A stretch of 64,000 nucleotides of DNA from an uncultured Eubacteriales bacterium (GTDB lineage: Bacteria > Bacillota > Clostridia > Tissierellales > Peptoniphilaceae). Below the pieces are notes generated by a model that was not told where the DNA came from, did no database searches, and was given only the letters and a program-made list of their open reading frames with translations. Made by a program: the position numbers and the translations under genes. The stretch is from NCBI GenBank assembly GCA_900539225.1, contig UQBO01000002.1, forward strand, positions 102,110-166,109, in the 5' to 3' direction. Positions 23,952 to 31,634 of the stretch are shown here, in pieces. Each line of letters starts with the position of its first letter. Positions within the stretch are counted from its first letter, which is position 1.

Positions 23952-25712
23952 ATGTTTAAATCTTTAAAACCTCTTTTAAAATATTTTAGAAAGTACAAAG
24001 TGCAGTATATCTTAGGTATATTCTTCCTGCTGTTCATAGACGTTGTTCAGCTATATATACCACAAATACTTAAGTACTTCGCAAACGACTATCAAAGGGG
24101 AGTTCTAACTATGGCTTCGGCGACTAAGTATGCTATACTAACCATAGTAACTGGACTGATGGTTGCTGTTGCAAGATATTTTTGGAGAAACTTTATTATT
24201 GGTAACTCGATGAGAGTTGATTATGATTTGAGAAAGGATTTCTTTTGGAAATTGACAAGTCTTTCTCAAAATTTTTTTAATACGCACAAGACAGGTGACT
24301 TAATGAGTCTTGCAACTAACGACATCAACGCTGTTAGGATGACTCTTGGTCAAGGCATCATCATGTTTATTGACTCAACATTCTTACTTATACTAAACCT
24401 TGTTATGATGATAAAAACAACAAATGTTTTGTTTGCATCAAAAGTTTTATTTACTATACCACTAATTATACTCATAGTAATGAGGTTTGGTGGTGTTATT
24501 CATTCGCGTTTCAAAGCTGTTCAAGCGCAATATGGTACGATCACTGACAGAGCTCAAGAAAACTTCTCAGGGATCAGAATCATAAAAGCCTTTGGACAAG
24601 AGGAAGAGAATGCAAAATTATTCAGAGAAGAAAATCAAAATTATTATGATAAAAATATTGAATTAGCAAAATTACAAAGCTTTTTCAATCCATTCATTCA
24701 TGTACTAAGCAATATTAGTTACATGCTACTTTTATTCTTCGGAGCAAAAGAAGTTATGGCGGGCACTATGCTTCTAGGTGATTTCATTGCATTCAATGCT
24801 TACTTAGGACTTATGATGTGGCCAGCAAGAGCACTTGGCATGGTTATAGTCTTCATGCAAAGAGGCGCCGCGTCCATGGATAGGCTGACAAATATATTCA
24901 GGACAGAGCCAGAAATTGTCGACAGAGAAGGCGCTATCGAGCTAGACGAAATAAAAGGCAATATTGAATTTAAAAACGTTTCATTTAAATATGCACCTGA
25001 GCTTCCATATGCACTTAAAGACATAAGCTTTAAGATAGAGCCAGGTAAGACACTTGCCATACTAGGCAGAACTGGTAGCGGCAAGTCAAGTATAGTTAAT
25101 GTACTTCTTAGACTTTATGATATAAATGAGGGCGAGATACTTGTTGATGGTCATGAAGTTAAGGACGTAACACTTAATTCCTTAAGAGAAAATATCTCTT
25201 ATGTGCCGCAAGATGACTTTTTATTCTCAAAAACTGTTAAAGAAAATATTGAGTTTCACTACGAGCATGAGCTTGATGACGAGACTATAGAAAAGTACGC
25301 AAAGATAGCTGGCGTCTACGATGACATTATCGAGTTTAAAGACGGTTTTGATACTATCTTAGGCGAAAGAGGCGTAACTCTATCTGGCGGACAAAAACAA
25401 AGAGTATCGATTGCGAGAGCTTTGGCAAAGGAAAAGAACGTTTTAATCATGGACGACTCTCTATCGGCAGTTGACACACAAACTGAAGAAGAGATACTTA
25501 AAAATTTAAGCACAGACGAAGCGGACGTTTCAAAAATCATCATTTCACATAGAGTTTCGACTATAAAAGATGCTGATGAAATACTATTTATTGAGGATGG
25601 AGCCATAGTTGAGAGAGGTACACATGATGAGCTTGTTTCACTTGGCGGCAGATACAATAAACTATACGAAGATCAATTACTAGAGCAAAAGATAAATAGA
25701 GGTGATGAGTAA
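23952..25712 (+). CDS. BmrC-type half of heterodimeric ABC multidrug exporter
   Basis: 586 residues, almost exactly the length of B. subtilis BmrC (YheI). Six membrane helices (about 15-315) form the ABC exporter domain; the nucleotide-binding domain has Walker A GRTGSGKSS near 371, an ABC signature LSGGQ near 478 and Walker B VLIMDDS near 498. The residue after the Walker B Asp is Asp rather than the catalytic Glu, the usual sign of the degenerate ATP site in heterodimeric exporters. The partner starts at the last base of this gene. The pair is expected to export drugs or lipophilic compounds across the cytoplasmic membrane. Confidence 0.9.
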   Translation: MFKSLKPLLKYFRKYKVQYILGIFFLLFIDVVQLYIPQILKYFANDYQRGVLTMASATKYAILTIVTGLMVAVARYFWRNFIIGNSMRVDYDLRKDFFWKLTSLSQNFFNTHKTGDLMSLATNDINAVRMTLGQGIIMFIDSTFLLILNLVMMIKTTNVLFASKVLFTIPLIILIVMRFGGVIHSRFKAVQAQYGTITDRAQENFSGIRIIKAFGQEEENAKLFREENQNYYDKNIELAKLQSFFNPFIHVLSNISYMLLLFFGAKEVMAGTMLLGDFIAFNAYLGLMMWPARALGMVIVFMQRGAASMDRLTNIFRTEPEIVDREGAIELDEIKGNIEFKNVSFKYAPELPYALKDISFKIEPGKTLAILGRTGSGKSSIVNVLLRLYDINEGEILVDGHEVKDVTLNSLRENISYVPQDDFLFSKTVKENIEFHYEHELDDETIEKYAKIAGVYDDIIEFKDGFDTILGERGVTLSGGQKQRVSIARALAKEKNVLIMDDSLSAVDTQTEEEILKNLSTDEADVSKIIISHRVSTIKDADEILFIEDGAIVERGTHDELVSLGGRYNKLYEDQLLEQKINRGDE

Positions 25713-27736
25713 TGGAAAGAAACATAGACGATATTAATTATCAAAGCAAAAACTCTAAAAACACCTTTAGAAGGATGCTCTCATATGCAAGGCCATATAC
25801 ATTCCAGCTTATATTAACCTTCCTTATGATAGTGGCGTTAACAGGCTTAGCGCTTGTAAGCCCTTATCTAATCAAGGTTGCCATAGATGAGCACATACAA
25901 GTCGAAAACATCAAGATGTATGAGTACCCAGCGGCTAATGAACACACTTTGAGTATCAAATATACTAAGGATAATATGAAAGATGGCATAGACTACCTCA
26001 TTAGAGAGACTGATCTTAGTAAGGAAGAAAAAGCTCAATACGAAAGTAAAGGAGCCTATCACCTAAAAGAAGAAGATGGCAGAGCCTTTCTATATAAATC
26101 AGGTGACGAGACAAAGAGCCCTGTCTATGAAGTGCCAATGGCTGAGTATAAGGCATATAGAGATAAAGACTTTAAAGCCATAAACAAATTAAGCTTATAC
26201 TTTTTACTAACAATAATATTAACTTTTGTTCTTGACTATTTACAAACGATGTCCATCACTATAGCATCGCAAAAGATGATTTATAGCATGAGAACTGAAG
26301 TTTATGACCATATCATATCAAGGTCACTAAGCTTTTTCGATAGAAACGCAATAGGCAGACTAACCACAAGGCTAACTAATGATATAGAAGCAATCAGCGA
26401 AATGTATTCAGATGTTATGATAACACTGTTTAAAGACATCTTCATGCTGGCGGGCATCATGCTTTTTATGCTATCTATGGACTTAAAGCTAAGTTTACTA
26501 AGCTTTATAACGCTACCATTTATATTTGCGATTTCAATATTCTTTAGAGGCAAGATCAGAAAGATACTTGCACTATCGAGAAAGAAATTATCGCTAATAA
26601 ACTCAAAACTTAGTGAAAACATCTCTGGTATGAGGCTAATCCATATCTTTGGTAAAGAAAATAAAATCAATAGAGAGTTTGATGAAGCAAATGCTGACTA
26701 CAGAAACACTATGCTTAGAAGGGTAAAGATATTTTCAATATATAGGCCATCGATAGACATCATTAGAAATATAGCCATCGCGAGCCTTATCTACTTTGGC
26801 GCGAAAGAAGTTTTGAATGAGACCATGTATTTTGGTATGCTATACCTTTTCATTGATTACTTAAAGAAATTCTTTATGCCAATCATGGACCTTACAGAAA
26901 AGTATAACATCACTCAATCGGCTATGGTTTCAGCTGAGAGGGTTTTTGCGATACTTGATGACAAAAACGAAATTCAAAATCCTGAAAATCCACTTCCATT
27001 TGATGATATTCAAGGCGAAATCGAGTTTAGAAACGTTAGCTTCAGCTATATTGAAGGCGAGCCAGTTCTTAAAAACATCTCATTTAAGATTAAGAAAGGT
27101 GAATCGGTTGCCCTTGTTGGACCAACTGGTTCGGGTAAGACGTCTATCATATCACTATTAACAAGATTCTATGAGATAGATGAAGGCGAGATACTAATCG
27201 ACGGCATAAACATAAACGACGTTAGAAAAGAAGATCTAAGGAAAAACATAGGAGTCGTTCTTCAAGACGTATTTTTATTCTCGGGTACAATCAGGGATAA
27301 TATCAAGCTGAATAAAGATATATCGGACGAAGAAATTATTAAAATATCGAAGTATGTTAACGCGGATTCATTCATACAAAAGCTACCAGGCAAATATGAT
27401 GAGCCCGTTATGGAGAGAGCATCGACCTTATCATCAGGTCAAAGGCAGCTATTAAGTTTTGCGAGAACTTTAGTTTATGAACCGAAGATACTTGTGCTTG
27501 ATGAGGCAACAGCAAACATCGATACAGAGACGGAGCTATTAATTCAAGACGCAGTGAAGAAACTTATCAAGGGAAGAACGTCCATCGCCATAGCGCATAG
27601 GCTGTCAACTATACAACACGTTGATAAGATACTAGTTATTAAGAACGGTACAATCAGAGAAGAGGGTACGCACCAAGAGCTTCTTGATAAGAAGGGTCTT
27701 TACTACGACTTATATAGACTTCAATATGACAAATAA
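25712..27736 (+). CDS. BmrD-type half of heterodimeric ABC multidrug exporter
   Basis: 674 residues, matching BmrD (YheH). After the first membrane helix (about 25-50) there is a hydrophilic extracellular insertion of about 100 residues before helix two, as in BmrD and LmrD. Walker A is GPTGSGKTS near residue 470, Walker B ILVLDEATANID keeps the catalytic Glu, and the signature is LSSGQ, a slight departure from LSGGQ. Since the ATP sites form across the dimer, the altered signature here and the Asp in the partner fall in the same degenerate site. The first base of the start codon is the last base of the upstream stop codon. Confidence 0.9.
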   Translation: MERNIDDINYQSKNSKNTFRRMLSYARPYTFQLILTFLMIVALTGLALVSPYLIKVAIDEHIQVENIKMYEYPAANEHTLSIKYTKDNMKDGIDYLIRETDLSKEEKAQYESKGAYHLKEEDGRAFLYKSGDETKSPVYEVPMAEYKAYRDKDFKAINKLSLYFLLTIILTFVLDYLQTMSITIASQKMIYSMRTEVYDHIISRSLSFFDRNAIGRLTTRLTNDIEAISEMYSDVMITLFKDIFMLAGIMLFMLSMDLKLSLLSFITLPFIFAISIFFRGKIRKILALSRKKLSLINSKLSENISGMRLIHIFGKENKINREFDEANADYRNTMLRRVKIFSIYRPSIDIIRNIAIASLIYFGAKEVLNETMYFGMLYLFIDYLKKFFMPIMDLTEKYNITQSAMVSAERVFAILDDKNEIQNPENPLPFDDIQGEIEFRNVSFSYIEGEPVLKNISFKIKKGESVALVGPTGSGKTSIISLLTRFYEIDEGEILIDGININDVRKEDLRKNIGVVLQDVFLFSGTIRDNIKLNKDISDEEIIKISKYVNADSFIQKLPGKYDEPVMERASTLSSGQRQLLSFARTLVYEPKILVLDEATANIDTETELLIQDAVKKLIKGRTSIAIAHRLSTIQHVDKILVIKNGTIREEGTHQELLDKKGLYYDLYRLQYDK

Positions 27737-27757
27737 TATATAAGGATATATATAGAA

Positions 27758-27795
27758 GAAAAACTAATTTGTTGCGATTAGTTTTTCTTTTTTTT
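27758..27795 (+). terminator. Terminator of ABC exporter operon
   Basis: Eleven-bp stem (27758-27768 with 27777-27787), 8-nt loop, and a following run of T. Confidence 0.9.
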
Positions 27796-27804
27796 AATAT
27801 TTAT

Positions 27805-27835
27805 GTTTTATTAGTACGCTTAGTGGGTATATAAT
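27805..27835 (+). promoter_or_regulatory. Sigma-B-like promoter overlapping a sigma-A-like one, upstream of ytxH
   Basis: GTTTTA (27805-27810), 14-bp spacer, GGGTAT (27825-27830) fits the general-stress sigma-B consensus GTTTAA-N13-15-GGGTAT. TTTATT (27807-27812), 17 bp, TATAAT (27830-27835) overlaps it and could serve sigma-A. Confidence 0.5.
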
Positions 27836-27864
27836 TAATAGCAAAATAAAAAAGGAGTGATATT

Positions 27865-28314
27865 ATGGGATTATTTGATTTCATATCAGCAAAAGCTAGA
27901 GAAGAAGAAAGAAAAGAAAGAATGAAGAACGCTGGCAACATTGCCATGGGTACTTTATTAGGATTAGCAGCAGGTGCTGCAGCAAGCTATCTATTCGCAC
28001 CAAGAAGCGGTGAAGAAACAAGAGAAATGATAGCTAATAAGAGCAAAGAAACTTATCATGACATGAAAGACGGCATAGCAACTGCAACTCAAAGAGCTAA
28101 AGAGCTAGGACAAAGTGCTTTAGAAAAAGCTAAAGAATTTAAGGACGAAGCAGCACAAAGAGCTGAAGAACTTAAAGAAGAAGCAGAAGACAAAGCAAAA
28201 GAACTAAAAGACAAAGCTGAAGATAAGGCTATCGATGCTAAAAAAGAAGTAGAAAAGAAAGCTAACGACGTTAAAAAGGATGTTGAAAAAGAAGTAGAAA
28301 AGGCTAAGAAATAG
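27865..28314 (+). CDS. YtxH-type stress protein with LEA-like tail
   Basis: 149 residues. The N-terminal part has a glycine/alanine-rich membrane segment (about 25-45, GTLLGLAAGAAASYLFAPRSGEETR) that is the YtxH domain signature, preceded by a charged cytosolic stretch. From residue 60 on the chain is a long Ala/Lys/Glu helix with eleven-residue-like KAKELKDKAED periodicity, similar to late-embryogenesis-abundant repeats. In B. subtilis YtxH is a general stress protein; its molecular role is not known. GGAGTGAT precedes the ATG. Two more genes of the same character follow within nine bases each. Confidence 0.85.
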   Translation: MGLFDFISAKAREEERKERMKNAGNIAMGTLLGLAAGAAASYLFAPRSGEETREMIANKSKETYHDMKDGIATATQRAKELGQSALEKAKEFKDEAAQRAEELKEEAEDKAKELKDKAEDKAIDAKKEVEKKANDVKKDVEKEVEKAKK

Positions 28315-28322
28315 GTGATAAG

Positions 28323-28541
28323 ATGGGCATAGATTTTGATAAAATCAAAGACGAAGCAGCTAAAAAAGCTGAAGAATTAAAAAACGAAGCAGCTAAAAAG
28401 GCTGACGAACTAAAAGACGAAGCAAACAAAAAGATTGACGAAGCTAAAGATGCTGCTGAAAAGACAAAAGACGAAGCAGTTAAAAAGGCTAATGAAATTA
28501 AAGAGGACGTAGAAAACGCAGTTAAGAATATCGGAAAATAG
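28323..28541 (+). CDS. Small LEA-like coiled-coil protein
   Basis: 72 residues made almost only of Lys, Ala, Glu and Asp in repeats such as KKAEELKNEAAKKADELKDEA, with one third-residue periodicity of an amphipathic helix. It has no signal peptide or membrane segment. It resembles the tail of the preceding YtxH protein and probably arose from it by duplication. AGGTGATAAG provides the ribosome site. Function is unknown; disordered LEA-type proteins often protect against desiccation or osmotic stress. Confidence 0.8.
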   Translation: MGIDFDKIKDEAAKKAEELKNEAAKKADELKDEANKKIDEAKDAAEKTKDEAVKKANEIKEDVENAVKNIGK

Positions 28542-28549
28542 GTGATTTA

Positions 28550-29155
28550 ATGGACGCAAAATATATTTTACAATGTGTGCTTATATTATTTGGTATCGCA
28601 GCACTAGGTTCATTGGCTTATCTATTCATTAAGATCGCTTCAACTATTAGCACTATGAAGAGCATGGTGGAAGAAAACAGACTTAACATCGGCCAAACAG
28701 TAGCTAAATTACCTGAAGTGATGAACAATGTCAATGGTATTACAAACAATGTAAACGGATTAGTTGATGACATTAGACCAGATATTAAAGAGATGACAGT
28801 CGAAGCCAAAGGTTTAGTTAGAGACCTTGGTCCAAATATCAAGAGCGTTACAGATGATGTAAGTACATTAGTTACAGAATTAAGGCCTAATATATCAGGC
28901 ATTATGAGCAACATAAACGGTGTTACATCAGATGTTTCTAAACTAACTAATACAGCTATGGGTATTACCAATAGTGCGGTAAACACTGTCAACAAAATCA
29001 CATCACAAGTTTCAAGCACAGCAAACAATGCCTACTCAGCTGTCAATGGCATTATAGGCAATGTAAAAGATTCCATCTATGATAAAAAGATGAAATCTAA
29101 AAGCGTAGCTGAAAATATTATATCCAAAGTAGTGGACATATTTAAAAGAAGCTAA
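28550..29155 (+). CDS. Membrane-anchored coiled-coil protein, DUF948/YtxG-like
   Basis: 201 residues. One N-terminal membrane helix (about 6-30, ILQCVLILFGIAALGSLAYLFIKI) is followed by a long, regularly spaced helical region with repeats of N-G-I/V-T-N/S-(D/N)-V (MNNVNGITNNVNGLVDDIRP, ISGIMSNINGVTSDVSKL), in the style of DUF948 proteins and phage tape-measure-like coils. B. subtilis ytxG and ytxH form a stress operon, and this gene likewise sits downstream of a YtxH gene. AGGTGATTTA precedes the ATG. The function is unknown. Confidence 0.75.
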   Translation: MDAKYILQCVLILFGIAALGSLAYLFIKIASTISTMKSMVEENRLNIGQTVAKLPEVMNNVNGITNNVNGLVDDIRPDIKEMTVEAKGLVRDLGPNIKSVTDDVSTLVTELRPNISGIMSNINGVTSDVSKLTNTAMGITNSAVNTVNKITSQVSSTANNAYSAVNGIIGNVKDSIYDKKMKSKSVAENIISKVVDIFKRS

Positions 29156-29164
29156 TATATTTAT

Positions 29165-29191
29165 AAAAAGGACTCATAAGGGTCCTTTTTT
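29165..29191 (+). terminator. Terminator of the ytxH stress operon
   Basis: Nine-bp stem (29165-29173 with 29182-29190), 8-nt loop, T-rich 3' arm. Confidence 0.85.
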
Positions 29192-29269
29192 CATGTGTAA
29201 AATATTAGCAAGAACTAATTTAATATTCAAAATTTTATAAAAAAGAATAAAAAAGTATAAAATATTTCA

Positions 29270-29299
29270 ATGACAAATTATGAAAATAAGTGTTATAAT
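29270..29299 (+). promoter_or_regulatory. Promoter of YdjY-type lipoprotein gene
   Basis: ATGACA (29270-29275), 18-bp spacer, TATAAT (29294-29299) with TGT in front (extended -10). Confidence 0.65.
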
Positions 29300-29350
29300 A
29301 GTAAATGTGTTAATTTTAGAAAAGCTATATAAAAGGAGAGAAAAAAGCAA

Positions 29351-30106
29351 ATGAAAAAATTTAAATTTTTAGCAATGCTATTAATGATTTCATTATTATT
29401 AGTAGCTTGCGGACCAAAAACAGACACAACAACAGATAAGACAGAAGACACTAAGACAGCTGAATCAACTGAATCAACTGAAACAACTGATACAGAAGAA
29501 AAAACTGATGATGAAAATACTGAAACAGCAGATGCAGAAGGCACTATAGCTGGCGTTTCAGAAGAAAATCCTATCAAGATAGACAAAGACGCTAAGAGCG
29601 TAACTATCTACACTAAGTACAACGGAAAATTCGAAACAGAAGCAACAAGACACTTGGCAATCTTCAAAGATGGTAAGCTAAGCGATATGTCAATCTTCTC
29701 ATCTTATGTATCTCCAGAAGACTTCTACAAGGCTTTAGAAGAAGTAGGAGCTGAAGCTGGTAATAACATGAACGCTGATAACGCTGCTACAACTAAGTCT
29801 GAAGGATCTAAGCTTGAACTTACTCTTGCTTGGGCAGGTCAAGAAGGAACTGTAGGTATTGACGATGTAGTTAAGGATTCAAACGGTAAAGCTTTAGACA
29901 TCAGATTCTCAGGAAATATTGACAACTCAAAAGAATTTAACACAGGCTGCATCACATGCCTTGACTCATGCTTCGTTGGTATCACAAGTAACGGTGAATA
30001 TCCACTAGGCGCTATCGAAGAAAGCAAAACTGTTGAATTCTCAGTAGATGCTGACAAAGCACCTGCAGACGGAACTGCAGTAGCAATAACATACACAGTA
30101 AAATAA
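29351..30106 (+). CDS. YdjY-like domain lipoprotein
   Basis: 251 residues. A signal peptide ends in lipobox LVAC (Cys near 20), followed by about 45 residues of Thr/Glu/Asp/Ser-rich spacer, typical of lipoproteins that reach into the wall. The globular part (about 70-251) starts with NPIKIDKDAKSVTIYTKYNGKF and includes ATRHLAIFKDGKLSDMSIFSSYVSPEDFYKALEEVG and a Cys cluster GCITCLDSCFVGI near residue 200; this pattern resembles YdjY-domain proteins. The cysteines could bind metal or form disulfides. GGAGAG precedes the ATG. A small membrane protein gene starts directly after its stop codon. Confidence 0.75.
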   Translation: MKKFKFLAMLLMISLLLVACGPKTDTTTDKTEDTKTAESTESTETTDTEEKTDDENTETADAEGTIAGVSEENPIKIDKDAKSVTIYTKYNGKFETEATRHLAIFKDGKLSDMSIFSSYVSPEDFYKALEEVGAEAGNNMNADNAATTKSEGSKLELTLAWAGQEGTVGIDDVVKDSNGKALDIRFSGNIDNSKEFNTGCITCLDSCFVGITSNGEYPLGAIEESKTVEFSVDADKAPADGTAVAITYTVK

Positions 30107-30487
30107 TTGAAAAGAGTCTTTAATTTACTTTTAGCCATAGCTGGAGCTGTCTTAGCTGCGGCATTTATATCGAGCCTAGTTAGTTTAAGCCTTTGGCTTG
30201 ATATGAGAGTGCATTCTAGGTATATATACTACGTGTGCCTTGCAATTGCTACCCTAGCTTCACTATTAGGCAAAGTAAATGAAAAAACATTTTTAATTAT
30301 TGAGCTTATATCCATAGCAGGGATACTTTTACTTGGCAAATTCATGAGAGCTATCTATGAGCTAAGGGAAGCACTGCATATAGATGTGGGCATAGACTTA
30401 TTAAAGCAAATATCAATAATTGCTTTAATAGTAATTAATTTAATGCTTTTTCTAAAATTTTTAATAAAGAAAAAGAAGTCTGCGTAA
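30107..30487 (+). CDS. Small polytopic membrane protein of unknown function
   Basis: 126 residues from TTG 30107, which directly follows the TAA of the lipoprotein gene; there is no separate ribosome site, so translation probably depends on coupling. Four hydrophobic segments (about 7-30, 38-55, 60-78 and 101-120) and a Lys-rich C-terminus. No family recognised. The intrinsic terminator begins inside the last codons, so its hairpin overlaps the stop codon. The linked lipoprotein suggests a membrane complex, without direct support. Confidence 0.65.
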   Translation: MKRVFNLLLAIAGAVLAAAFISSLVSLSLWLDMRVHSRYIYYVCLAIATLASLLGKVNEKTFLIIELISIAGILLLGKFMRAIYELREALHIDVGIDLLKQISIIALIVINLMLFLKFLIKKKKSA

Positions 30488-30510
30488 TTTAATCGTAGAC
30501 TTCTTTTTTT
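30470..30510 (+). terminator. Terminator overlapping the end of the membrane-protein gene
   Basis: Fifteen-bp stem with one G-U pair (30470-30484 with 30494-30508), 9-nt loop that contains the stop codon, then T-rich sequence. Its A-rich left arm lets it serve the convergent gene too. Confidence 0.85.
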
Positions 30511-30515
30511 GTAAT

Positions 30516-31064
30516 CTAGTATTTTATTTCTTTTAATATTTCCCCAGTATAAATGTCGATGAGCATAATCTTTTCATCATCCATCTTAGCTACAGACGCC
30601 TTGCCATCTTTGGGTATAGTTGTTGATCCAGGGTTCAATAAGATGATGCCGTCCTTTTCATCTAAGACCTTTATATGTGTGTGGCCAGTAACTATCATCT
30701 TGATGCCGGAGTCTTTTGCGTATTGGATTCTTGCAAATTCTGTCTCTTCGTAGCCATGTATCAGTAGGGTCTTAAGTCCATTGATATCGACGACGCGAGC
30801 CTTTTGCGTTAAGTCCTTCTCTAAAACCATCTGATCAACGTCGCTATCACAATTGCCACGAACGTAGATTATATTGTCACGCTCCTTTAAATACGAGGCC
30901 AAATCTTTTGGATTATAATCATTTGGAAGAGCGTTTCGAGGGCCGTGATACAAAACGTCGCCTAGGTGATAGATGACGTCGCAGTCCTTAAGCACGTCAA
31001 GCGCCCTAAGCGTTTCGTCTATGCCGCCATGTGTGTCGCTAATAAAGCCTATAGTCTTTTTCAT
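30516..31064 (-). CDS. yfcE: YfcE-type metallophosphodiesterase
   Basis: 182 residues, the usual size. FISDTHGG (residues 7-14), HLGDVLYHG (near 33), YVRGNCDSD (near 68), LLIHGYE and VTGHTHI (near 127) are the calcineurin-type dimetal motifs in the order seen in YfcE/YmdB-related phosphodiesterases, and NPGST follows. It is a soluble enzyme acting on phosphodiesters; the natural substrate is unclear. Its first base overlaps the last base of the nitroreductase gene upstream, so the two form an operon. Confidence 0.88.
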   Translation of the reverse strand: MKKTIGFISDTHGGIDETLRALDVLKDCDVIYHLGDVLYHGPRNALPNDYNPKDLASYLKERDNIIYVRGNCDSDVDQMVLEKDLTQKARVVDINGLKTLLIHGYEETEFARIQYAKDSGIKMIVTGHTHIKVLDEKDGIILLNPGSTTIPKDGKASVAKMDDEKIMLIDIYTGEILKEIKY

Positions 31065-31570
31065 TATAGATAAATTACCTTTTCTGTTCTTTCTTTTGCC
31101 TTAGGAACTTCATCAGCATAGCCTATAGCCATCATACCATATGAAATGTGATTTGTAGGTATATCAAACGAAGTCAATACATCTCTAACGCCTTCGTCCT
31201 TATTGCCTCTTAGTTGATTGATCCATACCGAGCCAAGTCCAAGCGCGTGAGATGCTAAGTAAATATTTTCCATAGCAGTTGATGTGTCGGCGTCACCTAA
31301 TTTTAAATCTTCAGGCACAGTTATTATGATTAAAGCCTTTGCATAATATATGTGATAATCATCTCTATCAAGTGACTTTGCAATGGCGGCAGCTAGTCTT
31401 TGTATATCCTCTTCTTTAGTCACAACAGTAAAAAGTCTTTCTTGTTTATTCATTCCTGTTGGTGAAGCCTTTGCGCACTCGATTATCTTTTCAAGCACAT
31501 CCATCGGCACTTCATCAGTTTTAAATTTTCTTATACTTCTTCTTGTCAATAGCATTTCTATTGCGTCCAT
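31064..31570 (-). CDS. Nitroreductase family flavoprotein
   Basis: 168 residues when started at the ATG ending at 31570; twelve further codons upstream are in frame but run into the promoter. The opening MDAIEMLLTRRSIRKFKTDEV carries the RRSIR FMN-phosphate motif, followed by ECAKASPTGMNKQE and, near residue 115, AMENIYLASHALGLGSVWI, all typical of the family. It uses FMN and NAD(P)H to reduce nitro or quinone-like compounds in the cytosol. It is divergently transcribed from the copper ATPase gene, across a perfect inverted repeat. Confidence 0.88.
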   Translation of the reverse strand: MDAIEMLLTRRSIRKFKTDEVPMDVLEKIIECAKASPTGMNKQERLFTVVTKEEDIQRLAAAIAKSLDRDDYHIYYAKALIIITVPEDLKLGDADTSTAMENIYLASHALGLGSVWINQLRGNKDEGVRDVLTSFDIPTNHISYGMMAIGYADEVPKAKERTEKVIYL

Positions 31571-31590
31571 ATCATCACAACCTTTCTTAT

Positions 31591-31623
31591 AAATATTATA
31601 CCACAAAATTGGGTATAATATTT
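31591..31623. promoter_or_regulatory. Inverted-repeat divergent promoter/operator between nitroreductase and copA
   Basis: A perfect 12-bp inverted repeat (31591-31602 and 31612-31623, 9-bp spacer) contains both divergent -10 boxes: TATAAT 31614-31619 on the plus strand and its mirror image 31600-31595 on the minus strand. Such symmetry suits binding by a dimeric regulator, but may only reflect back-to-back TATAAT boxes. No canonical CopY or CsoR box was recognised. Confidence 0.55.
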
Positions 31624-31634
31624 ATGGTGATTAT

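Noticed and set aside
28618..29028. Long antisense frame over the DUF948-like gene
   Set aside because: Mirror of a codon-biased gene; no start signals and no plausible protein character.
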